NCBI RefSeq assembly: GCF_000327385.1
Contig: NW_008710049.1
Span: 2,483,079 to 2,547,078, forward strand
Direction: 5' to 3'
Length of the DNA stretch: 64,000 nt
From: Lottia gigantea
Lineage: Eukaryota > Mollusca > Gastropoda > Lottiidae
Shown: positions 39,901 to 48,900 of the stretch, one piece after another
Position numbering within the stretch: position 1 is the first letter of the stretch
Layout of the letters: each line of letters starts with the position of its first letter
Notes under the pieces: model-generated
Databases searched by the model: none
The model's input: only the letters and a program-made list of their open reading frames with translations
What the model was told of the DNA's origin: nothing
Translations under genes and position numbers: made by a program

Positions 39901-41695
39901 AGTCAATCATGTTTAAATTCATGTATTAATGTCTGAATAGATTTCAATAATGTTAAGTTCATGTATTAATGTCTGAATAGATTTCAGTCATGTTAAGGTT
40001 CATGTATTAATGTCTCAATAGATTTCAATAATGCTTTACAAAATACGTATTTTAATGTCATATAAATTGAGCCAAGCCGGAACATATTCGCATTGTAAAT
40101 TGCCATACCACTCTACTTCCGGTTTGTTTAAAAGATACGGATGTGTATAACAATTACATAGTTGTTTTGATCTGCACATGATAGGATAGGTCAAATGCCT
40201 GGTATGCACCGTCAAGCTTCAAACAATTTACAGTAGATTTTAAGCCGTAGATCAAATGCGTAATGGACATTTTGAAGCATACTTTGCAAAATAATTGACA
40301 TTATATGTGATGAAACGCCCAGCACACGACACAAAGAAATCGACTGAAGTTGATCTCTTATCTACAGCTGAATCGACTGGCATGAATACCGCCAGAATCG
40401 ATAGACTGCGTTAAAAATAACCTCTAGCATCGAATTATTGGGGCATACGACTATTAAACATAAGTTAGTGAGCGAAATAACCCTAGGCTATCAATGCATA
40501 ATAAAGCTAGCGATACCAGTTTAGAATTTTCGACCAATTACTGAACTAGAACTCATATCCGAAATAGATAGGCGTACAATGCAGAAAGATTACGGTAGAT
40601 AACCTATAGTGTAACAAACTACGTAAACAAACTTCGTAATGTTCTACTAACAAACAATTCATTTACGTGTTCGGTGCAAAATAAAGGAAAATTTCATAAA
40701 TATTTCTGACTGTCTTGATATTCAAAAACGGATTAGAAAAACTGATTAAGTAGAAACAATCTAGCGTATATAATTTGATAATTAAGTTTCATGCGAGGTT
40801 GCATCTTGGAATCGTGGAAACCTGACGCCAGTAGACAGTTACGGTGCCGTAACTACATTAATGACAATCCCTAATGAATATTCATGAATTCAACGATTTT
40901 ATAGTAGCGCCCAATGTACGTCATGCAATTAGATTGCCACGTAAACGACTAGATTACGAGTTAAAGAGAAAAATCGAAGGAAACAGCTTGATGACTAGTG
41001 ATTTAGTAGAAGTTCATATCACAAATAAGATAAAAAGCGAGTTAAGATGAAATCGATAAATATCAATAGGTTTGAGGACAGTTCAACATTCACGTCATTT
41101 ATATAAAGGAGATTTAAATAGTGTCAATTCAAATAGGCTTTTTGTTAGTGAAGGTAGAATAAAATCTCGTGGAAAAAAGCAGACGTACCGTTTGAGTCAA
41201 CAGACGACAGCTGTCACATCGGCAAGCAGTGGGATGAATTGTCAGTATTCCCTTGTTGATCAGAAGTTTTAAACTTCGTCCATAATGTCTGATAGAACGT
41301 TTCCAATCCTTGGCTGTTTCTCGCCCACTTAACATCTGAAAATCATTAGGAGAAATCCAGGCACCTTCAAATTCTATACATTGTCCTTTACTGCCCTGAC
41401 ACAACCGTGATAAATACATGAGAGCACTGTTAGAACCACATTCCACTTCCAGAATTATCTCACAATCTCTAAATATTGGCTGAATGTCATCTTCAGACCC
41501 GCCCAGTAGAACATGAGTACTGCCAACTCTGTAGGATGATGGTCCAGTTTGGGTATATCCTAGTACACTAATATCAGGCTCCGGAGATGCACTGTCAATC
41601 AACTTTGTGGAAAGTTCCGCGTCTTTCTTTGCACATGCTTTGGAAATGGTTGTCCCACTTTTTGGCCGTCCTCGTCCTCCTTTCTTTCTTCTCAT
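18805..41695 (-). CDS. SAMD11: SAMD11-like SAND- and SAM-domain protein, six coding exons
   Basis: Coding exons are 41695-41189, 24719-23995, 22399-22107, 21705-21108, 20073-19308 and 18990-18805 (3075 nt, 1024 residues plus stop). I joined them by hand: each intron starts GT (GTACGT, GTATGT, GTGAGT, GTAAGT, GTAAGT) and ends in a pyrimidine-rich stretch plus AG, and every split codon fits. Domain order is AT-hook-like motif (residues 7-12), SAND (about 82-160), acidic linker (about 195-390), low-complexity region, charged helix (about 618-671), Pro/Ser-rich linker, SAM (about 940-1007). From memory of human SAMD11, the SAND end (NKGILTIHPTACRCDSC against SKGILQVHPPICDCPGC) and the SAM end (LPLLTTDSL..GMKLGPAL against LPLLTEEHL..GLKLGPAL) align closely. 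SAMD7 shares only the SAM end, so SAMD11 is the better name. The vertebrate proteins act in the nucleus with Polycomb repressive complex 1; the same role here is inferred. Additional 5' UTR exons or skipped alternative exons cannot be excluded. Confidence 0.93.
19308..20073 (-). CDS. SAMD11: Exon 5: Pro/Ser-rich linker and N-terminal part of SAM domain
   Basis: One base completing Gln708, then codons 709-963, ending in phase 0. The acceptor is CTTTTCAG and the donor GTAAGT at 19307. It is Pro- and Phe-rich to about residue 778, then has a candidate corepressor motif VVDLSSK (805-811) directly followed by KKQR, and then a Ser/Asn-rich stretch. From 940 (IRSWSTEDVCRFMKRLDGC) it carries helices 1 and 2 of the SAM domain; WSxxDV is the family hallmark. 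The intron falls right after YID, inside the domain, at a place matching VFREQG in human SAMD11. Confidence 0.92.
20074..21107 (-). other. SAMD11: Intron 4 (1.0 kb)
   Basis: It runs from donor GTAAGT to acceptor CTTTTCAG. I see nothing inside beyond AT-rich intronic sequence. Intron 3 (21706-22106, 401 nt) and intron 5 (18991-19307, 317 nt) are likewise plain. Confidence 0.8.
21108..21705 (-). CDS. SAMD11: Exon 4: Pro/Tyr-rich start and long charged helix
   Basis: Two bases completing Val509, codons 510-707, and two bases of Gln708. The acceptor is TTTTTATAG and the donor GTAAGT. The start (PPPYFGVPFDPQYPMLGLSL, 510-529) resembles the FLGVP..-type stretch of human SAMD11 that precedes its Gln/Leu-rich helix. 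Residues 618-671 have Leu, Ile and Val at helical spacing among many Lys and Glu, with no Gly and a single Pro-Pro break at 639-640, so I expect one or two long amphipathic or coiled-coil helices. The exon end (RDRSPERQPQ, 687-696) is Arg/Ser/Pro-rich. A fold-level function for the helix is unknown to me; partner binding is plausible. Confidence 0.9.
22107..22399 (-). CDS. SAMD11: Exon 3: low-complexity linker
   Basis: One base completing Gly411, 97 codons (412-508), and one base of codon 509. The acceptor is TTCTTTCAG and the donor GTGAGT. It opens with a short conserved-looking amphipathic piece, REARLSNIINNLR (414-426), then turns Thr/Ser/Pro-rich. I recognise no domain. The phase fit with both neighbours (2 in, 1 out) supports it as constitutive: removing its 293 nt would shift the frame. 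Confidence 0.88.
22400..23994 (-). other. SAMD11: Intron 2 (1.6 kb)
   Basis: It runs from donor GTATGT to acceptor TTCTTTCAG. Reading both strands, I see no coding exon and no repeat element I can define inside it. The short ORFs at 22812-23198 lie on both strands and have AT-driven composition. Confidence 0.8.
23995..24719 (-). CDS. SAMD11: Exon 2: acidic Ser/Asp/Glu-rich linker
   Basis: Residues 170-410 plus two bases of codon 411. The acceptor is TTTACAG at 24726-24720 and the donor GTATGT starts at 23994. The first 25 residues are Lys-rich (KKQRKLK at 188-194), a possible nuclear localisation signal. Residues 195-350 are dominated by Ser, Asp and Glu with no predicted fold, and the strongest acidic run is about 320-348. 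Two sites fit the sumoylation consensus (hydrophobic-K-x-E): LKQE at 357-360 and VKDE at 378-381. Human SAMD11 also has an LKQE a short way after its SAND end, so that one may be ancestral. Colinearity with human across the exon 1/2 junction gives no reason to expect a missing exon in the long intron. Long ORFs on the opposite strand here are shadows of the Ser/Asp codon bias. Confidence 0.9.
26535..26700 (+). mobile_element. Family B TIR element, copy in intron 1
   Basis: It starts TTAAAGGGATTTTATAATTT and contains GATAGCATCAATTTGTACCA and AGTCTGTGGTTCCTG, all found in the same order in the inverted copy at 57518-57678. The right end is worn (near 26690-26706). A perfect CRE palindrome at 26653-26660 falls inside it. 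Confidence 0.6.
35577..35672 (-). mobile_element. Family A TIR element, fragment in inverted orientation
   Basis: It is the reverse complement of roughly 6471-6575 of family A; the shared stretch includes GATTGGCTTAGCTAAAAAAA-type sequence and GGACACACGCGGATTTGAAG. Neither terminal repeat is convincingly present, so this is a partial copy within intron 1. Confidence 0.6.
37504..37695 (+). CDS. Candidate small ORF, 63 residues, unknown function
   Basis: It is an ATG-to-TAA ORF inside intron 1, opposite in sense to the host gene. An in-frame TAG sits directly before the ATG, so it must start here if real. I recognise no family. It is worth listing because its codons are less AT-biased than neighbouring chance ORFs and the residues are balanced (rich in His, Arg and Pro, no Cys, few Leu/Ile/Phe runs). 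A donor-like CGTAAGA overlaps the end just after the stop. An AATAAA follows at about 37771. ORFs of this length are expected by chance in 64 kb of AT-rich DNA, so it may be noise. Confidence 0.25.
   Translation: MKQRGELSSASRVRANLDNARHNHRHMQIEPAVTHIQPIYIPRFKRPVDLYAISTLKFKPAFD
38624..38641. repeat. (TA)n microsatellite
   Basis: Nine TA units in intron 1, directly after TTTTCCCCTATTT. Confidence 0.9.
39087..39281 (+). CDS. Candidate small ORF, 64 residues, unknown function
   Basis: It is an ATG-to-TAG ORF inside intron 1 on the strand opposite the host gene, 1.4 kb downstream of the ORF at 37504. It starts MSPRIYPDKLADFNVDEK. The composition looks protein-like (many Asp, Pro and Lys, no Cys, one Trp). 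An in-frame TGA lies about 40 nt upstream with no AG between, so it is not the 3' part of a larger exon. I do not recognise it. A chance ORF is the main alternative. Confidence 0.27.
   Translation: MSPRIYPDKLADFNVDEKITSRPSVKPAKFMTRDVLDNDFNDRYIGINEHQPDKEWSNARGYIG
39503..40026. repeat. Minisatellite, ~41 bp unit, about 13 copies
   Basis: Each unit begins AATCATGTT and contains ATTAATGTCTGAATAG. The unit length is 41 bp with small length variants (one copy lacks about 8 bp, another about 1 bp). Units fall into subtypes: TTTAAGTTCGTG or TTTAAGTTCAAG at the left and TTATAGTTCATG or TTATAGTTCACG in the middle. The subtypes cluster, the usual sign of local unit turnover. It lies in intron 1, about 1.2 kb downstream of the SAND exon in gene sense, and is likely length-polymorphic. 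It has no coding frame. Confidence 0.95.
41189..41695 (-). CDS. SAMD11: Exon 1: start codon, AT-hook-like motif and SAND domain
   Basis: Residues 1-169, ending in phase 0 at donor GTACGT. The ATG at 41695-41693 has A at -3 and an in-frame TAA 16 codons upstream with no ATG between, so it is the natural start. The N terminus is basic, and GRGRPK (residues 7-12) is the core of an AT-hook, a minor-groove DNA-binding motif. The SAND domain follows: a beta-rich start around residues 72-98, WISPNDFQMLSG (113-124), the signature KDWKRSIR (129-136) that in SAND proteins forms the DNA-contacting helix, and a C-terminal stretch with cysteines at 158, 160 and 163. Length and order match a complete SAND domain with no missing core residue that I can see. 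The sequence just before the start codon (CTATAGCAG) could be a 3' splice site, so the 5' UTR may be spliced. Confidence 0.93.
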
Positions 41696-42400
41696 TTTTC
41701 TGCTATAGATTAAACGACCATATGTATAGCAAGGATTATAATGTTACACTAACCGATGACCTCTAGTATTTACGACAAAGATCGTCCCCAGTCAAGTGAT
41801 AAAACTGTAATGACTAGTAATACAAGATTCTCAAACTATCCGACCGAGTCTCTCTTCACTTCCTTTAATCGTGTTTTATTTACGGCGCCGACTCCACTCT
41901 GGTCCTGAATTGCACGAGTCAAAGCCACGCAAGTTATCAGCTATTGATTGTGAAATATAAGAGTTGGGCCGATAAAATGACAAAACTCTAGAATACCATC
42001 CTCGCTTTTCGTCGACGATTAGAACCCCAATAACGTCACACTCTGTACTTGATCAATAATTAACACTTTAGTTTCGTTACGCCTTGCTGCTCACGTGCGT
42101 CCTGCTTTCTGTCTCTTATCTCCTCGATAAAGCCGGATTTTAATTTAGTTATTAAGTAATAAATAGCCTACCCTCATTAGACCTGCCATTAGAAAATGAA
42201 AACTTATCCATATGTTGTTGTTAGTATATATATTTGAATCTAAACACAGCTTGTTGTTAAATCATATAATAGTTAGACAAAGACAATAAAACATGTATGG
42301 AAAAAGGTTTCGTGTGATATACCACGAACGTCGTATCTATATAACGACTCTTTGTTTACTTATTCACGTGCCTTTCCTCTAGATCAGCACAAAGAAAACC
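41696..42400 (-). promoter_or_regulatory. SAMD11: 5' flank / presumed 5' UTR and promoter region
   Basis: The region just upstream of the start codon is less AT-rich than its surroundings around 41870-42120, with several CpG-containing stretches. Two perfect E-boxes CACGTG lie at 42092-42097 and 42365-42370. No convincing TATA box or initiator can be assigned, and the 5' UTR could begin here or in an exon further upstream. This rests on position and composition only. Confidence 0.3.
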
Positions 42401-45400
42401 GAATTGAAAAACGGTCGCCTAAATATGTCTTCTTATTATATACTTCACATTAGTTAATCCACGGAGCCGTAACACTGCGACTTAAAAGAAACTTTATACG
42501 TTTTACCCAAGCGTTTCGATGAAAAAAACTAATTTCTTCTCTTCCTATTCACAAAGCGTGACATCAAATGGTCGAACGTTCTAAACGGAAATGATATTAA
42601 ATATGAATCAACATAAATAAATTTTCTAAAACATTTATAACGATTTAAAATAGACGGAGAATTGATATATCAGGCAAATACGTGACGTGAAATTCTAATG
42701 ATTATCATTTAATACGCTTTATATATGGCAACCAGACGGCTATTATAGTATAAAGAGGAGGATGCAATAGAAGATAGAAAATAAGAGTAAAATTATGTAT
42801 ATAGTTCTAAGTTGCTCTAGGCTTGTTGATAATATCGATAGTTTATAAATAAAACAGACACGTACCATTGATTAACGAACGAAATGAGTGGAGAAACCAG
42901 GCAAAAGATACACGAAACCGTCATGATTGATATTTATGTGATTAAGAGTAGATTTGAAAAAAGAGTGAAAAGAGCTCGATTGAAAAGTGAAACCGTAGCA
43001 GACGAGGTGTTCATTAATCGTCAATGTTCCTTCATAGATTATATTCATCATGTCCTAATGTACTATCATGGACATCAGTTGTCTGAGGGAAATTGAGGTT
43101 ATTTTGGAGGTTTTGTCTGACGCATTATTTCCCCCATTTATCCTAAATAATTGACAGTTGCATGAGAGTGCTTGCAATGTCAATTAGAGACTAATAAGAA
43201 TTTGGTGTCTAATAATGTGCTTCAGAATTAAATTGATGCATCAACTTAAACAATGCCAATGGAATACTAAAACTTTGCTACATGGTTGTCACAAGGTCAA
43301 AAGGTATTCAAGAAATGAGGATATTACCTTCATTTATCTGTTAAGGTTGATAGATAAACAGCAACCTGAGAAGATATCCTGAAATATACTCTTTTCAAAA
43401 CACCTCTTTAAGGTGATCACTACTATACAATTGTTACTCTCGATTTTGTCATGCTTTGGACGGATTTTTATAAGCATTTCTCATCGATTGTGAGAAATCT
43501 TTGAAAAGGCAAGAGGAATATTGCTTTTCCAACTGAAATATTCGATATAAGTAATGGCGACATGACAGTATTTTATTTATAATGACGCAGATGCCGAGGA
43601 AGCATTTGCGTGACACAAAGATGAATTCGTAAATAAATCCCGTAGTCTAATTATCTGATATATATTTTGTTATTTAGAACAACCATCTTTAAACTGAAAG
43701 GCACACAATAAATAGGTGGTTGTCGTCTGGTTCGATGACATCTGTAGGAAGGCGATCAGCCGATCACGACTTGAAATGCTTTCAGACATACCACAAACAA
43801 TGTTATCTTATTGCGTTATTACACTCAATAAGGTCATTAATGTACAAATAATATTTTAAAGTAGGATTGTCCACGACTCATTAATAACTTTTTTTTAACT
43901 GAGTTTGCTGATCACACTTTTCAGTGGATGGTTGCATTATTGTATCAATTTCTGTGTGAAACCAAAAATCTGTAGGTTAATTTCGTCTTTTAACCAAAAA
44001 TACAACGGAAGCGAAAGGCAACATTTTCAATGATATCCGTGTTATCACATGCCCGTTTCGATAAATGTATTTCGAAAGCACTCGGAAACATATACAAGGA
44101 CAAGTTGAGGAAATATTAATATTCTGAAACCAAGACTGGAGAATTAGTCATGCTCTTTAAATCTCCATATAAATTCGCTTTATTTCTCGTTAAAACTTCG
44201 TGAAATTGGATTGAATAAACCCTTTAAGCCAAACGGACGAGTAAATTTCTATATTTCCGTTTCGTAATACTATTTTTAGCAGACCGGAAGTTTGCAAACT
44301 TCGCATTAGTTTTCAAAGATCGGTGTACATACAATATTACTGAAATTATATGTGTGTTGTTCAACTTTAAACATATTAATTACACGGATATACAGCATAT
44401 AAATAACCTTTGTTTCCTCCACTTATCATGATCAGATGAACTAGATTAACAAACGCCATTTTAAATTGAACTCTTTGTCGTGAAAATCGAACAGTTACGA
44501 CGCCGAGACGTCAATATGGCCTCTATTCATATTATCTACACAGCTGCCAAAATCTACAATAACCACCAATTTTTTTTATGTCATTTTAATTATTCGAGAT
44601 GTCTGTCATAGTGAGAATCGTAGAATAAATTTCAGTCTAAAGACAATCAACGAACTAAGATATTAGCTTGTATTGAACACACCCAATATTGGTTCACGTG
44701 TTTCAACAGGCTAGCCTTGTGTCAGCTTTATTGCATACACAATGCAATCGATATCGGGCCATAATAACGACAATTTTCAAATTGTAATTAAATACGTTTT
44801 ATTTGACAAAACCCATATTATTCATTTCAATATTTTATAGTCAGTCGATTGAAAATTTCGACTAGCTCTGCACAATAGACAGGGCGTTTTAACCCAGATA
44901 CGCTTTTGGCAGTTAACAAATACGATATTGGTTATATTCATATCATTGGTTTTAACGGTTTGATATAATACGTTTTAATCATTGCATCTCTACCAAAGAG
45001 GAATTGGAATGAGTTATTCAATTAACAAATTTCATGAAGTATTCACTACCGGAAGAGAAAGTATTAAGTGTCATATGAAAATGGGGAAATGAAATCGGCT
45101 AATATAGAATTCCCAAGCCATACTTTATATTAAATTAATTACGGAAAATAAACCTATAGGAAGCGTTGGTCGATTTTTGCACTTGGATGGTTTGAAATAG
45201 CGACACAAGATGCGGAAAACCCCATCAAACCTGAAAGCAACTTACTCCAAATATTACGAATAAGTCTACAATGTGTATCTTCCGAGGGTTAGAAAATATC
45301 ACCTTTGCTAAAATGTAAATTGTGTATAAATTGACTAATACATAATGGCTTTCAGATTATAAGAAAATTACATCCCTAAATTGCAGGTTATTATCGTCAA

Positions 45401-47119
45401 ATGCGATACCGTATTAAACCTAATCAATAAGGTCAATTAAAATCAGATGATAACTGAAGTGCTACAGCACCATTTGGATCACGTAGGCTACCAACATGTT
45501 TAGGCAAAACTGATATTCCACGTTAATATTGCCGTTCAAGTTACATAGATCAGTTTGTCACTATGGTCATACCCTAAAGTCTCTTAATAAAGAGATGGTG
45601 GTTCCATTTCAGTCCAAAGCAGTCAATAGGATATATGACTTGGTAACCGTTGTATGAATTTTGTCTTTTTTCATTTTCTTTCTGTTTACAGATAAGTGTC
45701 GCAGTAACAATTATTTAAAAAAAATTCCACACGCAGAGCACGAAGCAAGCCTATTCCTATGCAACGTTTTGCACGTATTATAGTACGAAGTAAACGATGC
45801 AGCATGTTATTACATGTAATCGTACACTCTTTTATTATATTCTTTTACGAATATCTTATAAAAATTTACATGAATAATTCGTGACATCAATACTGATTGG
45901 TAAATCTATTGTCGTTATGTCCAATAAAATCGGTTACGGCGTTGACTGAGCGACAAAAGACTTGAACGAAGTGCTTGTACTAAAGGATCTTTTATCTAAA
46001 ATCTAAAAATAATTGTATATTTGTATTTTATTGTAATGTACTATTTTTGTGTACGAATAAATCATAATTAATTAATTAAGGTGTCCAATATTCGACTTTG
46101 GAGTTACTCTGAAGGAAGTTTACTCTGGACGTCTACCGTTTGAAAATAAATCAATGATTTTTAAGTCTTCACCATCAAAATTCCTTTTTTCAACAAGGAA
46201 ATTGAAAATGACTCGGAATAGATATCATTTCTGTCCTAACAAAATATAGATCGTTAAAACTTCTTTCTTTATTAGATGCATTGTTCGGCTTGTTTTGTAA
46301 TATCAGCATACAAATCACCGTGTATTAATTTCCATTCAATAACAATCATGAAAAGAGTATTATACAAATTGAGAATTGTGAATATCTCAAGTTTTTCGAC
46401 CATCAGTAAGACGATCTCTCACAACAGTCGAAAGAGACACGCTGATACTATTTGCACATAAATATCTCGGAACGAATTAATTGATTCACGCAAAATAAAA
46501 GCGAACGTGCACGAAGAGGAAATCCACACGGACCCCTAAGTCAAGCCTCATGAAATTGTATGCAGTTGCTTAGCAACGATAGCTGTAGGCTCAGGGTTAA
46601 TATCTTGCCTCACGACACATTATAGGTGATTAAATAGAGCAATTTAACCCTTTACTTGCCGCTATACATACTTATATAATTAAACTGTGTAACCTAACAT
46701 TTGGGAGTAATTATTCGAGTGGATCACTTTAGGGGTTTGACAAATATTCCACAATACCAACTCTTTAATGGATAGTTTACTGAGCTAATTCGCTAACTTT
46801 ATTCGTGCAGTGAACTTAATGTCTAACGAGGTCAAGAGAAGATTAGATTACATAATAGACATACAGAGGATTTTCAAAATTCAAAAAAATTCATTGACGT
46901 AAATCAACGATATTATCATGTAATAATGCATTGAATTGGTTGACCGCTGACGGAATAAACAGTGACTTATTTCACATTTCAAACTAATAATAACGTGTCG
47001 AGCTCGACTGAAAATAACTTTTTGGTCCGTCCACGGAAATGATCTACTACTTCCAAATCATTTACATGTTAAACTGCCCAATGAACCTGATATTTCGCCG
47101 AATAATTTAGTAAAAAGTA
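42401..47119. other. Upstream intergenic DNA
   Basis: Apart from the small ORF at 42884, I see no exon or repeat that I can define. A non-coding first exon of the minus-strand gene could lie here undetected. Confidence 0.45.
42884..43096 (+). CDS. Candidate small ORF, 70 residues, unknown function
   Basis: It is an ATG-to-TGA ORF about 1.2 kb upstream of the SAMD11-like start codon and divergent from it. It is Lys/Arg/Glu-rich in the middle (RFEKRVKRARLKSETVADEV), which suggests a helix, with a His/Tyr-rich end. It has no recognised domain and no clear splice sites. It could be a chance ORF or part of an unrecognised exon. Confidence 0.15.
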   Translation: MSGETRQKIHETVMIDIYVIKSRFEKRVKRARLKSETVADEVFINRQCSFIDYIHHVLMYYHGHQLSEGN

Positions 47120-47139
47120 GGGGGGAGGGGGGGGGGGGG
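47120..47139 (+). repeat. G-rich tract
   Basis: GGGGGG-A-GGGGGGGGGGGGG, followed after about 20 bases by GGGGGTGGTGGTGGG. It could form a G-quadruplex. A C-rich counterpart (G-rich on minus) occurs at 34268-34283. Confidence 0.7.
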
Positions 47140-47919
47140 ATACAAGTAAGACTGACTTAATCGGGGGTGGTGGTGGGTCGACTGTCGAGGTTGAGATCCA
47201 AAATGCAGTAGTTCTGTGGAATCGCACTGGGTTCTTCCTGAATAATCTTTTTGAAAAAAGAATAATCTTTCGTGCAGGACAGCTATATGATCGTATAAAC
47301 TGTAACTCTATCGTTCATTAACCTTCAGAATGCACAGACTATAATTTGATTGACATTCATTTCAGTTGATATTGTATTGTATTATAAGTAAACTAAAATG
47401 AAAAACACAGTATTCCGCACACCATTTGAGATGTAATGTTATACCTGATCCCACAAAATGAATAGTTAAAGATTATTAAAAAGCAGGATATGATGTAAAC
47501 TGTTCTCTTTGACTGCACAGCCCTGTATTTTGTAATACTTCGATGAATAATCTCGACTAAACGACCTTGTGAATGTTGAGATTGGGATCTAAACAGCCGC
47601 AGTCACTATAACCAAGATTGCATCTTCGTGTGACGAAAGCTCGATTGTAAGTCACAGTTAATTTTATTTTTTGGGTAAGTATCAAAACAGAATAGGCCTA
47701 CATGCAGTCTACTGCCTGAGCTGTACAGGACAACTACCCGTAAAGATAAAAATCATGGTAAACCAGAGTAATTCTATTTGAAAAATCTCTTGTAAAGCAG
47801 AGAAAAAATAGCTTCTTATGTCAGAAATAATTGTCAACCATGCAATGCAAATAAATACAAATACCTTTCAGGCTGAAACAAGGTATATAACTCCTAGTTA
47901 TTTTGACAAATAAGCTTTG

Positions 47920-48205
47920 GACTCAAACCACTAAAAAAGTCCATACAAATGATTGTATACGAATGTAGTCCGTGTAATTTTTAGCATCCTCTTTTACCTC
48001 CCTTTTTTGCATGCCCATGAGATGCTGGGAGATTTAAATGCGGAAGGATATTTCTAAAAATATTGGTTTTGTGTACAGTGACATTGAAGTGAAGTGACTT
48101 TCAAGTTTCATGCGTCATATTGGAAAGTTTTCAACGAGATTTCTGAAAAAAAGTTAAAAAAGTTACTGAAGGTTGAATTTCGTGATTTAAAATGGAAACA
48201 GATGA
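47920..48205 (+). repeat. Diverged direct duplication, unit 1
   Basis: It shares with unit 2 (48472-48900), in the same order and orientation: AAATGATTGTA..CGAATGTAGTCCG, a CTCCCTTTTT block, GATTT..GCGGAAGG..TTCTAAAAAT, ATATTGGAAAG.TTTCAACGAG and TTGAATTTCGTGATTTAA. It is non-coding. It is either a tandem duplication or two insertions of the same unknown repeat. Confidence 0.75.
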
Positions 48206-48471
48206 CGTACCAAATTTTACAAGGAGAAATTACTCTTAATTCATAAAATGAAAACTATGAAACTTTCAAAATTGACATCAACAACTAATTAAAGTTAACT
48301 CTTATTTTTATGTAAAAAAACCTCCAATAATATTTTTTTTTATAAAAAAGAAACGGCCTGTGTAACTTTGTAACTCTTTTTCGCAGATTATAAACGGGCT
48401 ACCATAAATGGCTATATTGGTTTAAAAAGGGAAATAACTCTTATTCCAGTTTGTGATGGAGTTTGAGATAT

Positions 48472-48900
48472 AGGACTCAGTCCGCTAAAACATTTTATGC
48501 AAATGATTGTAACGAATGTAGTCCGAGCAATCCACCTTCTCCCTCCCTTTTTGTGGTTTTTACATTCCTATTTTTACTAATATTTGGTCTAGATTTTGAA
48601 TTTTGATGACTGAAATTACATTTTCTTTCAGATTTTGTGAGCTGATAAGAGATTTGCAGGCGGAAGGGTAATTCTAAAAATGGTTGTTTTATGCGCAGCG
48701 ACAGTCGAGCGGGTGATGATAAAATGTAGTAGTCTACTTTCATTTTGATTAGCTCAAGATTTTCATGGTCATGATATATTGAATTTTTGTCAAGAAACAA
48801 TTATTGGTCAAGCTTCCACATATTGGAAAGGTTTCAACGAGATTTCTGGAAAAGGTTATAGAAGATTCAATTTCGTGATTTAACATGGAAAGAGATGCGG
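48472..48900 (+). repeat. Diverged direct duplication, unit 2
   Basis: It is the counterpart of 47920-48205, longer by about 140 bp because of extra sequence in its middle (around 48560-48640 and 48715-48800). A 101-codon ORF on the minus strand (48495-48800) lies inside and has no counterpart in unit 1, so it is not a conserved gene. Confidence 0.75.

Larger units (their letters stand above)
24720..41188 (-). other. SAMD11: Intron 1 of the SAMD11-like gene (16.5 kb)
   Basis: It runs from donor GTACGT to acceptor TTTACAG and separates the SAND exon from the rest. It contains the minisatellite at 39503-40026, a TIR-element copy at 26535-26700, a partial element copy at 35577-35672, four perfect TGACGTCA palindromes and two small plus-strand ORFs, each listed separately. 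Between these I see only AT-rich sequence with no recognisable exon. A long first intron is common in developmental regulators and often carries enhancers, but none can be named from sequence alone. Confidence 0.85.

Noticed and set aside
39503-40026. CRISPR-like array
   Set aside because: The ~41 bp units follow each other with no unique spacers and vary by drift, so this is a minisatellite in an animal intron.
41072-41272. Plus-strand ORF overlapping the SAND exon
   Set aside because: Its second half is antisense to exon 1 coding sequence. The first half has possible AG and GT sites, but nothing to splice to.
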